A stretch of 64,000 nucleotides of DNA from Pontederia crassipes (GCA_030549335.1 CM060197.1:49069654-49133653); one strand, 5' to 3'. Numbered from the stretch's first letter, positions 23,745 to 35,335 are shown. A program made the numbers and translations. Notes: generated by a model not told the origin, from the letters alone.

Positions 23745-24408
23745 GAGAGTGAGGGCGGCCGCGCACGAGAGGGAGAAATAAAGAGACAATGAAAGTGAGG
23801 TCGGGAGCAGTACTTGTGCAGATGCCTCAGCGGAGAACTCATTCACTGGCGAATAAGATAGAGCCAGGACCCTAAAAACATTGGAGATCGCGAGAGTGTT
23901 AGGGCGGCCACACGCGAGAGGGCAAAAGATGGAGACTACGACAAAAAAAGGATATTACAACTGAGGGAGCAGTACCTCTAAAGGGCCTTTGTCGGAGAAC
24001 TCGATCGAAGGCAAAGTTAGGGCAATGTGATGAATCGAACGGGCGAAGAGAACCGGCTTCGAATGTTAAATGAAATGGGATGGACGAAAAAGAGACCCGA
24101 CCTGTCCCTTCTAGAATCATCGTAGAAGATCAAGGAGAGCCGCTCGCCGGTGAAGATCGAGTGAAAGATGGCAGCCGACGGCAAGGATTGAGTGGAAGAG
24201 AGCGAGAGAGAGAAAAAAAGGAAAAAGAGAAAAGAGGAGGAGCGGGGGAAAGCAAAACATGTGATGGCAAAATCTCGCGAGTTGAATCTGGTTTGTGCGA
24301 CCTCATCAGAAGGGCCGCACACATCTGGACCGTATGATCTGGATCGAATGGCAGACAATGCGCTTCACAGGGTGTTCAGCACAAGCCGCTCAGCACCCTC
24401 ATTTCTTC
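23745..24408. repeat. Right terminal inverted repeat of the MULE-like element
   Basis: This is the inverted partner of 18504-19460. It includes the shared stretch containing TTCATTTAACATTCGAAG (in reverse complement), present once here. Frames within it are repeat by-products. Confidence 0.7.
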
Positions 24409-24418
24409 ATATATATAT

Positions 24419-24713
24419 ACATATAATAAAAAATTAGAATATAAAAAATCTATTATAATATAAACTTATAATATAATATAAAAAATAATATAAACTTATT
24501 TCAATATAAGTTGATAAAAAAATGAAGAATACTAAGGGGCTATTTGTCTGTCACAAAAACAATCTTGAAACAAAAAATTTTGACTCCCAAATGTTCCTAC
24601 ATAAGAACAAAATGAGAGCAAAGAAGTACCAAGGGAACACAAGAACATTTCTATCTACTTTATATTATTCTTGCAATCATTAAAAGTGTGTTTCATATAA
24701 TATTCAAAATAAT
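24419..24713. other. AT-rich spacer, nothing recognised
   Basis: It is AT-rich sequence with ATAATATAAACTTAT repeats near 24440-24510. I see no gene or element end. Confidence 0.5.
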
Positions 24714-25152
24714 TGTTACGAAAAAGGGGAGAGAGGGATCGCACGAAATACAGAAGAACACGAAGAGGAAAAAAACGGCGGCGGCTCTTTGTTATGGAAT
24801 AATGATGATTACAAGGATGAGTCTCGGTCTAGACCCCTAGGGAGTTTATATAGGCACTCCCTTTGACAGATGATAGGAATTACATACGGACTGGGACTCT
24901 AAATAAATCCCCTGAAAATAGGACACCTATCTCGTGATAAGGAAATAAATCAAATCCGAATCACAAACAGAATACCCCTAAAAAATTTTCGCTCAGGGGG
25001 CTCCGCCCCCTTGCAACCCCCGCAGGGGGGGATCCCCCTGGATCCCCCCCTTGACCCCCCACAGGCTCGCGAGACCCCCGTAGGGGAATTCTGCTGAAGC
25101 GCCTGACTACGTAGGGGGACCAACTGGGTTCAGATTCAAGGCATTATTAACA
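24714..25152 (-). mobile_element. 3' LTR of the copia element
   Basis: On the minus strand it runs from TGTTAATAATGCC to TTTTTCGTAACA (439 bp) with a TATA-like box at 24845-24852. It contains an unusually GC-rich inverted-repeat segment at 24999-25080 (runs of C and G around GGGATCCCCC) that may fold strongly in RNA. Confidence 0.85.
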
Positions 25153-25227
25153 AATCTCCACCTTGACTTGAATCATCTTCAGAGCACAAAAGCATGCCAC
25201 GCCGCCGCCAGTCCCATCTTGAAGCTA

Positions 25228-26545
25228 TTACCAAGTATTTATGTTAAGCAAGTCCAAACAATGTTGGAACTTGCCATAAGGAACAGATTTGGTGAACATA
25301 TCAGCTGGATTGTCTCCAGTGCCAATCTTCTTCACCTTGATCCTCTTCTCAGTGCGGATGAAGTGATATCTGACATCAATGTGTTTGGTTCTTTCATGAT
25401 GTACTTGATCCTTGGCTAAACATATTGCACTCAGACTGTCACAGTGCACTATAGCCTGCTCCTGATGTAATCCGAGATCTCCAACTAAGCCTTTTAACCA
25501 GATGCCTTCCTTGGCAGCTTCCGTCAGTGCCATGTATTCAGCCTCTGTGGTGGACAATGTAACTGATGGCTGAAGTGTAGCCTTCCAACTAATAACTGAA
25601 CTGCCCAAAGTGAAGACATAGCCTGTCATAGATCGTCTTCCATCAACATCTCCAGCATAATCTGAATCTGAGTACCCTGCAACCAAACACTCTTTATCAC
25701 TTCTGTAGATGAGGCCAATATCAGATGTTCCTCTCAGATACCGAAAAATTCGCTTCACTGCTTGCCAGTGCTCCTTTCCTGGATCGCTCATGAACCTGCT
25801 GACAACACTGACTGCATGAGCAATGTCTGGTCTTGTGCAAACCATGGCATACATCAGACTTCCAACTGCACTAGCATATGGAACCCGAGACATGTACTCC
25901 TTTTCTGCATCTGACTTTGGTGCGAAGGCAACAGAAAGATGAACATTTGCAGCTGATGGAGTATTCAAAGGCTTCGCTCCAGACATTCCAAACCTGGATA
26001 AAATCTTCTCAATATAACTTTTCTGAGATAAGAAGAGTTTACCCTGTGCGCGATCCCTTAGAATTTCCATCACCAGAATCTTCTGTGCTGCACCAAGATC
26101 TTTCATGTCGAATTCTGCACTGAGGAGCTTCTTCAGATTTTGAATGTCTGCCATGTCTCTGGCAGCAATAAGCATATCATCAACATACAAGAACAGATAG
26201 ATGGTGGAGCCGTCATTCACCTTCTTGTGGTATACACAGCAATCATAGGGACTTCGACTGAATCCCTTACTGATCATGAAGCTGTCGAACCTCTTGTACC
26301 ATTGTCTGGGAGACTGCTTCAAGCCATACAGAGATTTCTTCAGACTGCAAACTTGATTCTCCTTTCCAGGAATGGAGAATCCCTCTGGTTGGCTCATAAG
26401 AATATCTTCTTCAAGTTCTCCATGTAGGAAAGCAGTCTTCACATCTAGTTGCTCGAGCTCTAGATTCTGATGTGCCACAAGAGCAAGTAGCACCCTGATA
26501 GAAGTATGTCTGACAACAGGTGAGAATATCTCATTGTAGTCCACC
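25228..26545 (-). CDS. Copia reverse transcriptase-RNase H (partial, open frame)
   Basis: An uninterrupted frame of 438 codons begins within the RVT_2 reverse transcriptase at [11 protein letters not shown]. It has the conserved [11 protein letters not shown], the catalytic FLYVDDML near residue 125, and the RNase H motifs ([42 protein letters not shown]). It ends naturally at PADMFTK...LLNINTW. The frame continues upstream into the LTR remnant, so an ATG at 26589 is available by accident. Part of the RT fingers and all upstream domains are missing, so it cannot support transposition alone. The lack of stops suggests a recent deletion. Confidence 0.9.
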
Positions 26546-26618
26546 GTAGGGGAATTCTGCTGAAGCGCCTGACTACGTAGGGGGACCAACTGGGTTCAGA
26601 TTCAAGGCATTATTAACA
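26544..26618 (-). mobile_element. Remnant of the copia 5' LTR (75 bp)
   Basis: It is identical or nearly so to the first 75 bases of the 3' LTR (25078-25152). The near identity of the two LTR ends also points to a young insertion. Confidence 0.9.
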
Positions 26619-27161
26619 ATAATGTTTGAATGAAAAAGTAGGAACTAGGGGTTAGCCTTATTTTGTTCATCTACCAAACAGCTCATAAATGACGTCATTC
26701 TAGCATGGACATTTTTTCGTCATTTATAGAGTCACCTGGACATTGATGTTGTATCACATTTAAGTTTATTATCTTTTAATTTATTTATTTAGCATGTACA
26801 TTGTATATAGGGTCGCATTTTCGTACGGCCAAAAATTTCCTTTTACTTTATACCGTGTTAGTACTGAATCGGACCCCGACACCGACCGCCGCCCACTCGT
26901 CCGACCCCGACCCCTCCCCCCCACCCTGCCTCCGCCCTCCGCCTTCATTCTCCGACCCTGTCGCCTCCTCCTCTGTAACCCTGTCCTCGCCATCGACTAC
27001 TCTGACACCCCCTGGCCTTCGACCTCCTCCGCTGCTCTCATTCGCAGCATTTCTCTGCCGAACGCCGCCTCGTCCGCTGCCCTCTCTGCCGGATGCCGCC
27101 CTCCTTCGCAACCGGACACCGCCCTCTGCTGCTACCGTAGCCGGACATCCCTCCATGCCCC
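26619..27161 (+). other. Spacer and GC-rich 5' flank of the TAF1C-like pseudogene
   Basis: After the copia target site there is AT-rich sequence to about 26860, then C-rich sequence (26875-27160) with Pro/Ser-rich frames. The latter probably is the former 5' untranslated or promoter region of the gene starting at 27162. I see no separate gene. Confidence 0.35.
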
Positions 27162-29408
27162 ATGGACTTTTCTGATGGTTGGCGGTCACCATGGCCAGTC
27201 GTTGCCCCAGGCCTTCTCCCCAGCGGTGCCCGAGACGCCTCCTCCTCCGCCTCTGCCTCCGAAGGTTCCATCGGCCCTCTGCTCTTCTTCCCTCAGTCTC
27301 CTCCTCTGTACCTCCTCTCCTCTGCCTCTCTCTCCCTCCCTCCAGTGCTCCTCTCCCCATCCCGAAAGCCACCTTCTCTGACGGCCTCCGCTCCTTCTTC
27401 TGCACCAAGGAGAATGAAGACTTCCTCCCTTCGGACACGATAGATGCCATAGCCACCGACATCGCCCTTTCTTGCTCCTCCACCGACCCCTTTCCCTCTA
27501 ACAATCTCGTCGCCCTCCACTGCCACGATCCATCATCCGTCATCCTCTTCTTCCCCATGGGGCCCAATGCAGACTGGGTCGACTACGTCGGTCTCTCATT
27601 CCCCGGCGGAGCGGTGCCTCCAAGTGCCATCCTCAACTATGATTTAGACGTCTTCAAGCAAAGGGAATGGTTGAAGCATCCTACTGAAGATGTCTGCTGT
27701 GTCTGCGGCATCGGTGCCAGCGTTCTCCTAGGCACTGCCAGAGATTATGAAGGCTTCCCCACGTGAACCCCTATTCGAAGGGTTCTTGCTTGTCGCCAGT
27801 TTGTATTATTTAACATTGTGTTTGGAGTGAGGTGAAAGGAAGGTAAAGAGGAGAGGAAGAGAAATTTTTTTTCCCTGGATAGAATTTTAAAAAAGGGGAA
27901 TGGAGAGAAATCTCCATTTTTTTCTCTCCCTTCCCCCTCATAAAATCTTCCTTCTCTATTTTGTTTCAACCCCAAATTGAAATATAAAATTTTCCTTCCA
28001 TTTTTCCTTTCCTTTCATCAAGATTCCTTTCCTTTCATCAAGACTAGGGTTTGGGACTCTGGCAAGGTGAGGCCGTCCTTAGTCCCATTGGCAAAGCAGG
28101 ATTTTGAGAACCCCGTGGTGCATTCCTGCTGGAGTCCACATCTCATCCATGAGAGCGCTGCGCTGCTGGAAAGCGGCGAGCTTTGTTGGTTTAATCTCGA
28201 ATCTAAGTGCGGAGGAAGAATTATGGTTTCTCTAGATGGCGAAGACGCTGGGGAATGGTTGAGCTGTGTGTTTGGCGGGCAGCCGTGGACTGTAATTGTT
28301 GCTTGTTCTCGAGCTGTTATTTTGGTTGATTTGAGGCCCTTGCAAGGTGGACGTCAGAAGATTTTGGCTAAGGTCGAGATGCCATGTTTGTACGACGTCG
28401 CACCAATGACTAAAAAGAACGACAGATTTGTTGCTTTCTGTAAGGCCAGCTACAATGATTTCCACTTCTCAGTGGCAACAGAGCGTCAATTCCATCTTTT
28501 TGACATCCGGAGATCGCTCGTTCCTATCCTTACATGGGGCTTTATTCTTAAGCATCCTCGATACATTAGCATGTTCAAATTATCAGAACTGAGACCGTCT
28601 GTGGAATTCAAATGGGCGTCGGAATCTGGATTTTCCATCTTGGTTGGCTCCTTTTGGAATGGCCAGTTTAGCTTATTTTGCTTTGGGCCTAAAGAGAATG
28701 GACCTCCGGGCAATCTTTCACTCTATAGCTGGGAACTTCATTTCCATGTTTCTCTATCAGGCAGTCAATGTAGGTCCGGCAATGACCTTGTGAGGGATAT
28801 ATTCTGGAAGGAGACTGTTCCTTATGGTGTCCACTGGCAGCAAAGTAAGAATATCATTGCTGGTTTTTATGCAGTTCCAAGTGATATGTTGATGATGAAC
28901 TCAAGTACCTGTGGTTTTGCACTAATTCGACTGACATTGTGTGGAAAGTTGGAGATGCAACAATATGGTGCTTATTCTATGTTTCCGAAGGAATCTAGTA
29001 CACGTGCAGAAGAACAATCAGAACATTTACACAAAACTATGGTCTGTGAAGAGGATGATTATGATTTAATTACCTCCCAAATGTTTTGTCCTTAAGTTTA
29101 AGTATCCTCACAAAGTAAAAGAAGAAGCTTCAGGAAGATGCTCGACAACTTACAATGATGAAAAGTTTTCTACGTTCGTTTGTGGAGCCTTGGACAAGAA
29201 ACATGAGGAGTCAAAAGATGTGTTCAGAGATAAATTGTTTGATTTAAGTCCTATTACGCTGGATTTTGAGCCCCAAAGCATCACACTCAAGTCAACTGAG
29301 GAGAAAATTTTTAAATGCTTGAAAAGACAATTTTCTCAATGGCAGGAGAATTATAAATCATATCAGAATTTCTGTGATTCCTCTAAAATTCCTAAGGTGG
29401 CTCATTGA
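27162..29408 (+). pseudogene. TAF1C-like (RNA polymerase I TBP-associated factor subunit C) pseudogene
   Basis: In plants this family is annotated as the SL1/TIF-IB subunit acting at rDNA promoters. ATG at 27162 opens MDFSDGWRSPWP and GPLLFFPQSPPLYLL, typical of the family's N-terminus. The frame then shifts near 27320-27360 and continues to VILFFPMGPNADW before a stop at 27766. A second block (about 28040-29095) carries the WD-like core: VVHSCWSPHL, ALLESGELCWFNLES, VILVDLRPL, PRYISMFKLSELR, and the cluster WASESGFSILVGSFWN. A further frameshift near 29090 leads into QSITLKSTEEKIFKCLKRQ and a stop at 29408. At least two frameshifts and a missing C-terminal third mark it as broken. Assembly error is a weaker alternative. 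Confidence 0.75.
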
Positions 29409-31933
29409 TATCTTCTGTTTTAACTTGATGTCTTGGCTGAAAGTATAGTAAAGTTTTTCATGGGAAATCAGTCTCTAACTTAACTTTCGAGCCCAGCATG
29501 CACAAGGAGGGTGGAAATCCTGGAGATGATGTCTTACCTATGGATAATGATAAAGGAAAATTTATCTCACACGATACAACAGATTCTTCCGATGATCAAC
29601 TTCAGGCGACCAGCGGAGGTATGACTCGAGGCGGAGAGTGCTAATCATATCTACTCTATGAGCAATCTAGTCACAAAGGAACGCAATCATCTTTAGAAAT
29701 GGGCGATGCTACACGGATGATATTATCACGCAGGTTGTAAAGTTACGTTAACATATGATGGTGTTAGTAGTGGTGGAAGGAGAAATTCAGCATTCAATTA
29801 CTTTACTTGTAATATGATGTAACTTTTTTTTATCATTAATAAATATGGATGTCTATCAAAATGGTAGTTATCCTTTCTGCTTAAAAAAGAAAAACTTCCG
29901 GCGACCAGTGAAGTTGATTTCAATATATCCAGGTTGATCGCGAGTTTCGCAGACAATGTGGCACTACACAATGTGTGCTGGTTGCTAAAATTCTATAAAA
30001 GCAACACTGTGGTTCTAAACCATTACATCATAAGCATGCTGCAGCGATTCTGCAATGATTTGGAGCTTGCTCCAATGCTTTATCAGGTATAGTCAGGCTG
30101 ACTTTGACCATAGTATCCAAACACACTTGATATTCGTTTAAATTACACGTGCTGTTTTGCAGCTATCAATCTTGACTGTGTTTTATGATATACTATCTGA
30201 ACAAAGATCAACAGCATCTGGGGAGTTTGCTAGCATCGTAAATTTTCTAACCAAAATTATCAGAAATATGATGAAGCTAATGAAAAAGCGACCGTTTCTC
30301 TTTGTTGAAATACTATTCTGGAAAACATGCAGAGAATGTCATCTCATCAATGCTGAAGCACTATTGTGTGACCTTGCAAACGTGAAGAAAGGGATACATG
30401 ATTTGAACACCGATACTGTTGGCGTACCATATAACAGGTTCATGCCAAGAAGTATATTGCAGATTCTCTTGGTGATGATGAAGCAGACCTAGTTGTACCG
30501 TATGATCTGAACGCTCGGAGGTTAATAATGTTCAACTTCATTCATTTCGTAATTTCATAACAACTATGTTACCTCTGTAGGTCTTTCGTTATAATGACAA
30601 TTGGCGTAATCGCCTCAAATGTTTAAAAATTCTTTTAGGGATGAAGATTCGTCCGATGAGATAACTGATCATGCATTCTGCAAAACAAAGCAGACCGACA
30701 ATCACAATGTGAACCCAATGCTAAATGATGTGTCTGCGGAGGATATGAGGTAACTCCATGATCACACAATGAGATGTTAAGTGATCAGTTTTCTTAGGAC
30801 TTCAGTTATCCAAATTACATTCTTACAGTGAAAATGAAGACAGAGTGAAATCACATAGGGTGTCAGTTTCTAGGAGTCGAAAGAATCCTGCATTTGATCA
30901 AGAACAGGAGACCATGATTAAAACCCTATTTGAGAAGTGAGTGGCTCTAAGTTGAGAAATTTTACTCGTAATCATAACTTTTAATTTAAACCTTCTTTTA
31001 ATATTTGTACCCTGCCTAGTACTCTACTCTATTTTTTTTGTTTTTGATTACCATTTGTCATTTGTAGAAAAAAAAAGCAAATTCTAATTTTTGACTTTTT
31101 TGGAGTTTCAGATACAAGGACGACAGAAAATGCAGCCGCCTCATTGCAGAAGCTTTAGACCCTGATGGGAAAATATCTCCCATTCAGGTTTATCGAAAAC
31201 TTAAACAACTTGGTCTTCAAATTGGCACAAAGAGAAAAGGCTTGTGGGTGATGCAGTCCCTTGTTTAACCGGAGATGATCCTTTTGCAGAAGGTGGCCAC
31301 GTATCTACAAACAGTGCTAACCCCAGTACTTCAAAACAACAAGAGAATACTTCTTTTGGGAAATATTTGTAAGTTCTCCTTGCATGTTAAACTTGTTTTG
31401 AGATTTTCCGTTCCTTAATTGTATCACTGCACTGCAGTTTTTTTTCCATTAACTTGAACTTAAAACAATCCTTTAGAAGAAAATCTTTCTAAGGATTGTT
31501 ATCTCTTGTGAAGCCATGTTCTTAGTTTCAGGTTCTCAAAGGTTTTATACTTTTAACACTCCAGATATGCTAAAAAATGAAACTGCTTCATCTTTATATG
31601 ATTATTGTTTTAGATTCACTATTACATGAAGGCAGCAAATCTCAGCATTACCATTGCCAGGTTGTTCAAACAATACAGAGTTGTGTTTTTTAAACAAGTA
31701 GTTAGCCTCAGGTCAGAGGCAGGTAGCAAGCGTGCAAACATGCATGCCAATCAAAACGTGAAAGTACAAGCTAGTTATTTTTTGAATGCGCGAGTGCTCA
31801 AACAGACAGATTTGCGGTGATTGCCATTTGGGAGAACACTAGTTTAAATATGGTCCTTTTCATTGTCTGTCTATTCGTTAGGATACGCATGTTGTTCTCG
31901 ATTGGTGTAGCAATCTTCTTTAACGTCTCTATG

Positions 31934-33760
31934 CTTCCATAAAGCTCATTTACCTCTTGATTGGACCTACATGCTCTGAACTCTTGAGCTGCTACAACCG
32001 TCATTTGGATGTCATCTACTTATGTTGAGTCAAATTTCTCTGTTTAAGCGTCCTTGGATTAATACAACAGTAGATCATCTATTGGGGTTAAGATCCGTCG
32101 ATATGCATTTTCTTAAACTGCAATAGATTCAAAGTTAATTCTCAGAAGAACTGCACTTTTATTTGTCTAGATCAATTAGTAGTCAAGTATTCTCTTCAAC
32201 AGACAGCTGTGACACACTAAAATTTATTGTTTTTCTTCAACAGTAGGAGGAAAAGGGTGGAAGCTTTCAGTGAAGAACAAGAGCTTGAGATAAAAAATCT
32301 CTTTGAACGGTGTGTATCATTACAGTTCTTTTATTTCTCTCCGCATCATCTAACAGTATCTCTGTGGGTTATTCTGACTGTATGTATTAGTTATGATTCA
32401 TGTCCTTGTATAATTTTTATCATCAAATACTAGCTGGCTATTAATCTTTTGACTTGAATAGAAGCGTTTATTCTCTTTGTTTTTGTTGTTTATGTTTTCT
32501 TTCTTTTGCAGGTTTAAGGACCATAAGAAATGCAGTCATATGATAGCTAAAGCCTTAGATGCTGATAATAAATATACTAGTGCTCAGGTTTCTCGTAAAC
32601 TTAAGCAACTTGGTTTGCTTACTACCAAACAACAGAAGTCTTCTGAAAGCCTTAAACACCCAAAGGACAAGGAGAGACGAGTGGCCTATCTGATGATGAG
32701 ACACTACTTTCTATGTTACAAAGGTATGACACAAGGATAGTTTGGTTTCTTCAGATAATATGCTGAATGGCAGAATCTATTATTAATTTGGTTGCTAGTC
32801 GTTCATTCTATTTTTAAAGAAACTGCGTGTGTCCAGTTGTGTAATTACTTTTTTGATTCTGTCCCTGGATATTTGTTTGTCTCAGTGCACAAATAATGTC
32901 ATTGAATAAGGCATCAATATTGATGTGTAATATATTATTCGTGACATAGATTTGTAGCTAAGCAAAGAATTGATGTAATGAAAAAACATCATTTCGCTTG
33001 GCACTAATTAATGTTTCATCTGTTACCATATAATGTTTCACTAATTACTTCCATAAAGCTCATTTACCTCTTGATTGGACCTACAAGCTCTGAACTCTTG
33101 TACTAAGAGAGCTTGAGCTGCTACAACCGTCATTTGGATGTCATCTACTTATGTTGAGTCAAATTTCTCTGTTTAAGCGTCCTTGGATTAATACAACAGT
33201 AGATTATCTATTGGGGTTAAGATCCGTCGATATGCATTTTCTTAAACTGCAATAGATTCAAAGTTAATTCTCAGAAGAACTGCACTTTTATTTGTCTAGA
33301 TCAATTAGTAGTCAAGTATTTGGTTTGCTTACTACCAAACAACAGAAGTCTTCTGAAAGCCTTAAACACGCAAAGGACAAGGACAGCCTAGAGACGAGTG
33401 ACCTATCTGATGATGAGACACTACTTTCTATGTTACAAAGGTATGACACAAGGATAGTTTGGTTTCTTCAGATAATATGCTGAATGGTAGAATCTATTAT
33501 TAATTTGGTTGCTAGTCGTTCATTCTATTTTTAAAACAACTGCGTGTGTCCAGTTGTGTAATTACTTTTTTGATTCTGTCCCTGGATATTTGTTTGTCTC
33601 AGTGCACAAATGATGTCATTGAATAAGGCATCAATATTGATGTGTAATATATTATTCGTGACATAGATTTGTAGCTAAGCAAAGAATTGATGTAATGAAA
33701 AAACATCATGTCGCTTGGCACTAATGTTTCATCTATTACCATATAACGTTTCACTAATGC
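31934..33760 (+). repeat. Tandem duplication within the TIMELESS pseudogene
   Basis: Unit 1 is 31934-33048 and unit 2 is 33049-33760. Unit 2 lacks the segment equivalent to 32192-32610 (419 bp, two exons), joined at TT microhomology. The exon segment beginning GLLTTKQQKSSESL is present in both units. It is open through LETSDLSDDETLLSML in unit 2 but frameshifted by a 7-base deletion in unit 1. Confidence 0.85.
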
Positions 33761-34138
33761 AAAGATCTTTATCGACTAGTTGCATCTTTCTGTCTCTTGT
33801 GTTATTTGCTAATGTTGCATTGATTTCTTATAAAGTCGAGGAAAAAAGAAAAGATCCTCAAGGATAAAGAATGAAATCATATCAAAAACAGGAAAAGAAG
33901 ATAAATCAGAGGACGAGACTTTGGGAACCATGTTACAGTAAGCATATTTTGTCTTGTATTTCATGTGTCGTTGCTATGCAGTTTTGTTAAATCACTTGCA
34001 TCTAGCATTCTGTCATTTTTTGTTAATATTTGCATTCTGTCTTTGCATTACCAATTTTTACTCGTTTCTTCTAGGCTTTTAGGTCCATACATTTTTTTTT
34101 AATATGTTCGTCGATTTTAAACTCCGCCTATGTTTTAT

Positions 34139-34298
34139 AGCCGGTCCCAAACCCGGATAAAGGAGGAGGGTTGTGTTAGGCTCCGACAGCCAACGTAAAA
34201 TCTTGTCGAATCTTATGAACATGGATCAACGAATTGGCGTCGTATGATCCATGTAGCCGACCCCACCTAGTGGGATAAGGCTTTGTTGTTGTTGTTGT
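34139..34298 (+). mobile_element. SINE-like retroposon with TTG tail
   Basis: It begins near AGCCGGTCCCAAACCCGG and ends TAGTGGGATAAGGCTTTG followed by (TTG)n. This 3' end is widespread in plant Au-type SINEs. It lies in an intron of the TIMELESS pseudogene. I cannot fix the target duplication. Confidence 0.65.
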
Positions 34299-35239
34299 AT
34301 TTTCATTATTCGAGTACTCTGAATCTTATGTTTTCTTTTCCTACCTAGAAGCCAAAGAAAGAAGGTTAAGTTATCAGCAGAAAACGCCATATTTGAGGAA
34401 AAAGTGTCAGATTATGATTCTGACAAAGAGATTTTGAGAAGCATGCTAAAGTAAGTAACAAAGTATTCTAAAATTTCTATTTATAACCTTCAATATTTCA
34501 TGACCATCCTTCTACGTGTTATTGGTCTAAAACATGAAGTAGTGGATTTTTAATTGCCGTATGCAAGTATGTCAACTTTCATTCTTTGCAAATATAATTT
34601 CTGATCGACTTAAAAGTTAAGCCGGCAGCTGAAGACATTAGACTCGTCTATCGTTATTGAATGCTTTCTAAATGTCTGCCGCAAATATCATTTTCCTGTT
34701 TCTATGCGGTAAAAATTCTTTATATTTTGCAGAAGCAGATCTTCACAGCAATTGGAACAGTTGCAAACACATGGAGATGAGCCAGCAAACTTGGACATAT
34801 TGGATGATGACATTGAGGTCGAGCTGGAAAATCCAAGCTTTAAAGAAGAGGAAAAACATCAAGCTGGATCTGATGCATCTAGAGGAATCTGACGATGAGG
34901 CATATCCTTCCATGCATAAGAAGTGGTAATAAGAGAAACCTCAAGCTCGTTATCGATGAGGAAGATGAATGAATGTGGAGCTCCGGAGAAGTTACATCAG
35001 ATGCATTGTGTATAAGGTTTCCCTACCTCATTCCAATCCCAAAATTGCCCTTCCCTCCGTCTGCAGAAGCATTTCAGTTCAGGGAAAGAAGTCACTAAAT
35101 TTACAAGCAAGGACAGCAGATCCCTCTCCATGGCTCAAAATTGTTAATGCTGGCAAACAATTGACGTTGGAACCTTCAATTTTTGTTTGGGATTCATCTT
35201 TTTTTAACGGGGATAAGTTGAGATGGACTAACACCTAGC

Positions 35240-35335
35240 AACATTCAGCATTCATTGAAGATACAGAAGCGATGTAAGAGGGGTCTAGAACAAGGTCTCC
35301 TCCTGTAAGTATGAAGTCAACTACAATAGGGGACA

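Larger units (their letters stand above)
18504..24408. mobile_element. MULE-like element with very long terminal inverted repeats
   Basis: The left end (GGGAGAAATGAGGATGCTGA) is inverted at the right end (reverse complement GAAGAAATGAGGGTGCTGA). Similarity continues for several hundred bases: left arm 18504-19460, right arm 23745-24408. The left arm is longer because it holds an internal tandem duplication (18520-18770 repeated at 18773-19025). Both flanks are TATATATAT-type, compatible with a 9-bp duplication but uninformative because they are simple repeats. No MuDR transposase is seen. The inside carries a GRF zinc-finger pseudogene and a nested CACTA-like element. Confidence 0.65.
24714..26618 (-). 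mobile_element. Ty1/copia element, internally deleted, with intact TSD
   Basis: The target duplication ATAAT is at 24709-24713 and 26619-26623. In minus-strand order there is a 75-bp remnant of the 5' LTR (26618-26544), then directly the reverse transcriptase frame, RNase H, a polypurine tract (AAGGTGGAGATT) and a full 3' LTR. Gag, protease, integrase and most of the 5' LTR are deleted. The junction has a 3-base microhomology (CCG). Confidence 0.92.
29428..34976 (+). pseudogene. TIM: TIMELESS C-terminal half, multi-exon, broken
   Basis: TIMELESS is the replication-fork protection protein conserved in eukaryotes (with TIPIN). Readable exons: 29450-29618 (LPMDNDKGKF), 29915-30086 (VCWLLKFYKSN, NHYIISMLQRFC), 30163-30520 (FYDILSEQR, LFVEILFWKTCRECHLINAE, then DSLGDDEADL), about 30640-30750, 30829-30938, 31111-31368 (RKLKQLGL), 32243-32310, 32511-32732 (DADNKYTSAQVSRKLKQLGL), and later acidic exons to about 34976 (VIDEEDE). 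Most borders are GT-AG. Lesions include a two-base insertion near 30450, a shift near 31230, a 7-base deletion near 32670, and shifts near 34875 and 34920. The N-terminal half is absent. The first exon begins about 20-40 bases after the TAF1C-like frame ends. Confidence 0.78.

Noticed and set aside
26801..27175. Separate Pro/Ser-rich gene upstream of the TAF1C-like start
   Set aside because: C-rich low-complexity sequence open in several frames; more likely the 5' flank of the pseudogene.
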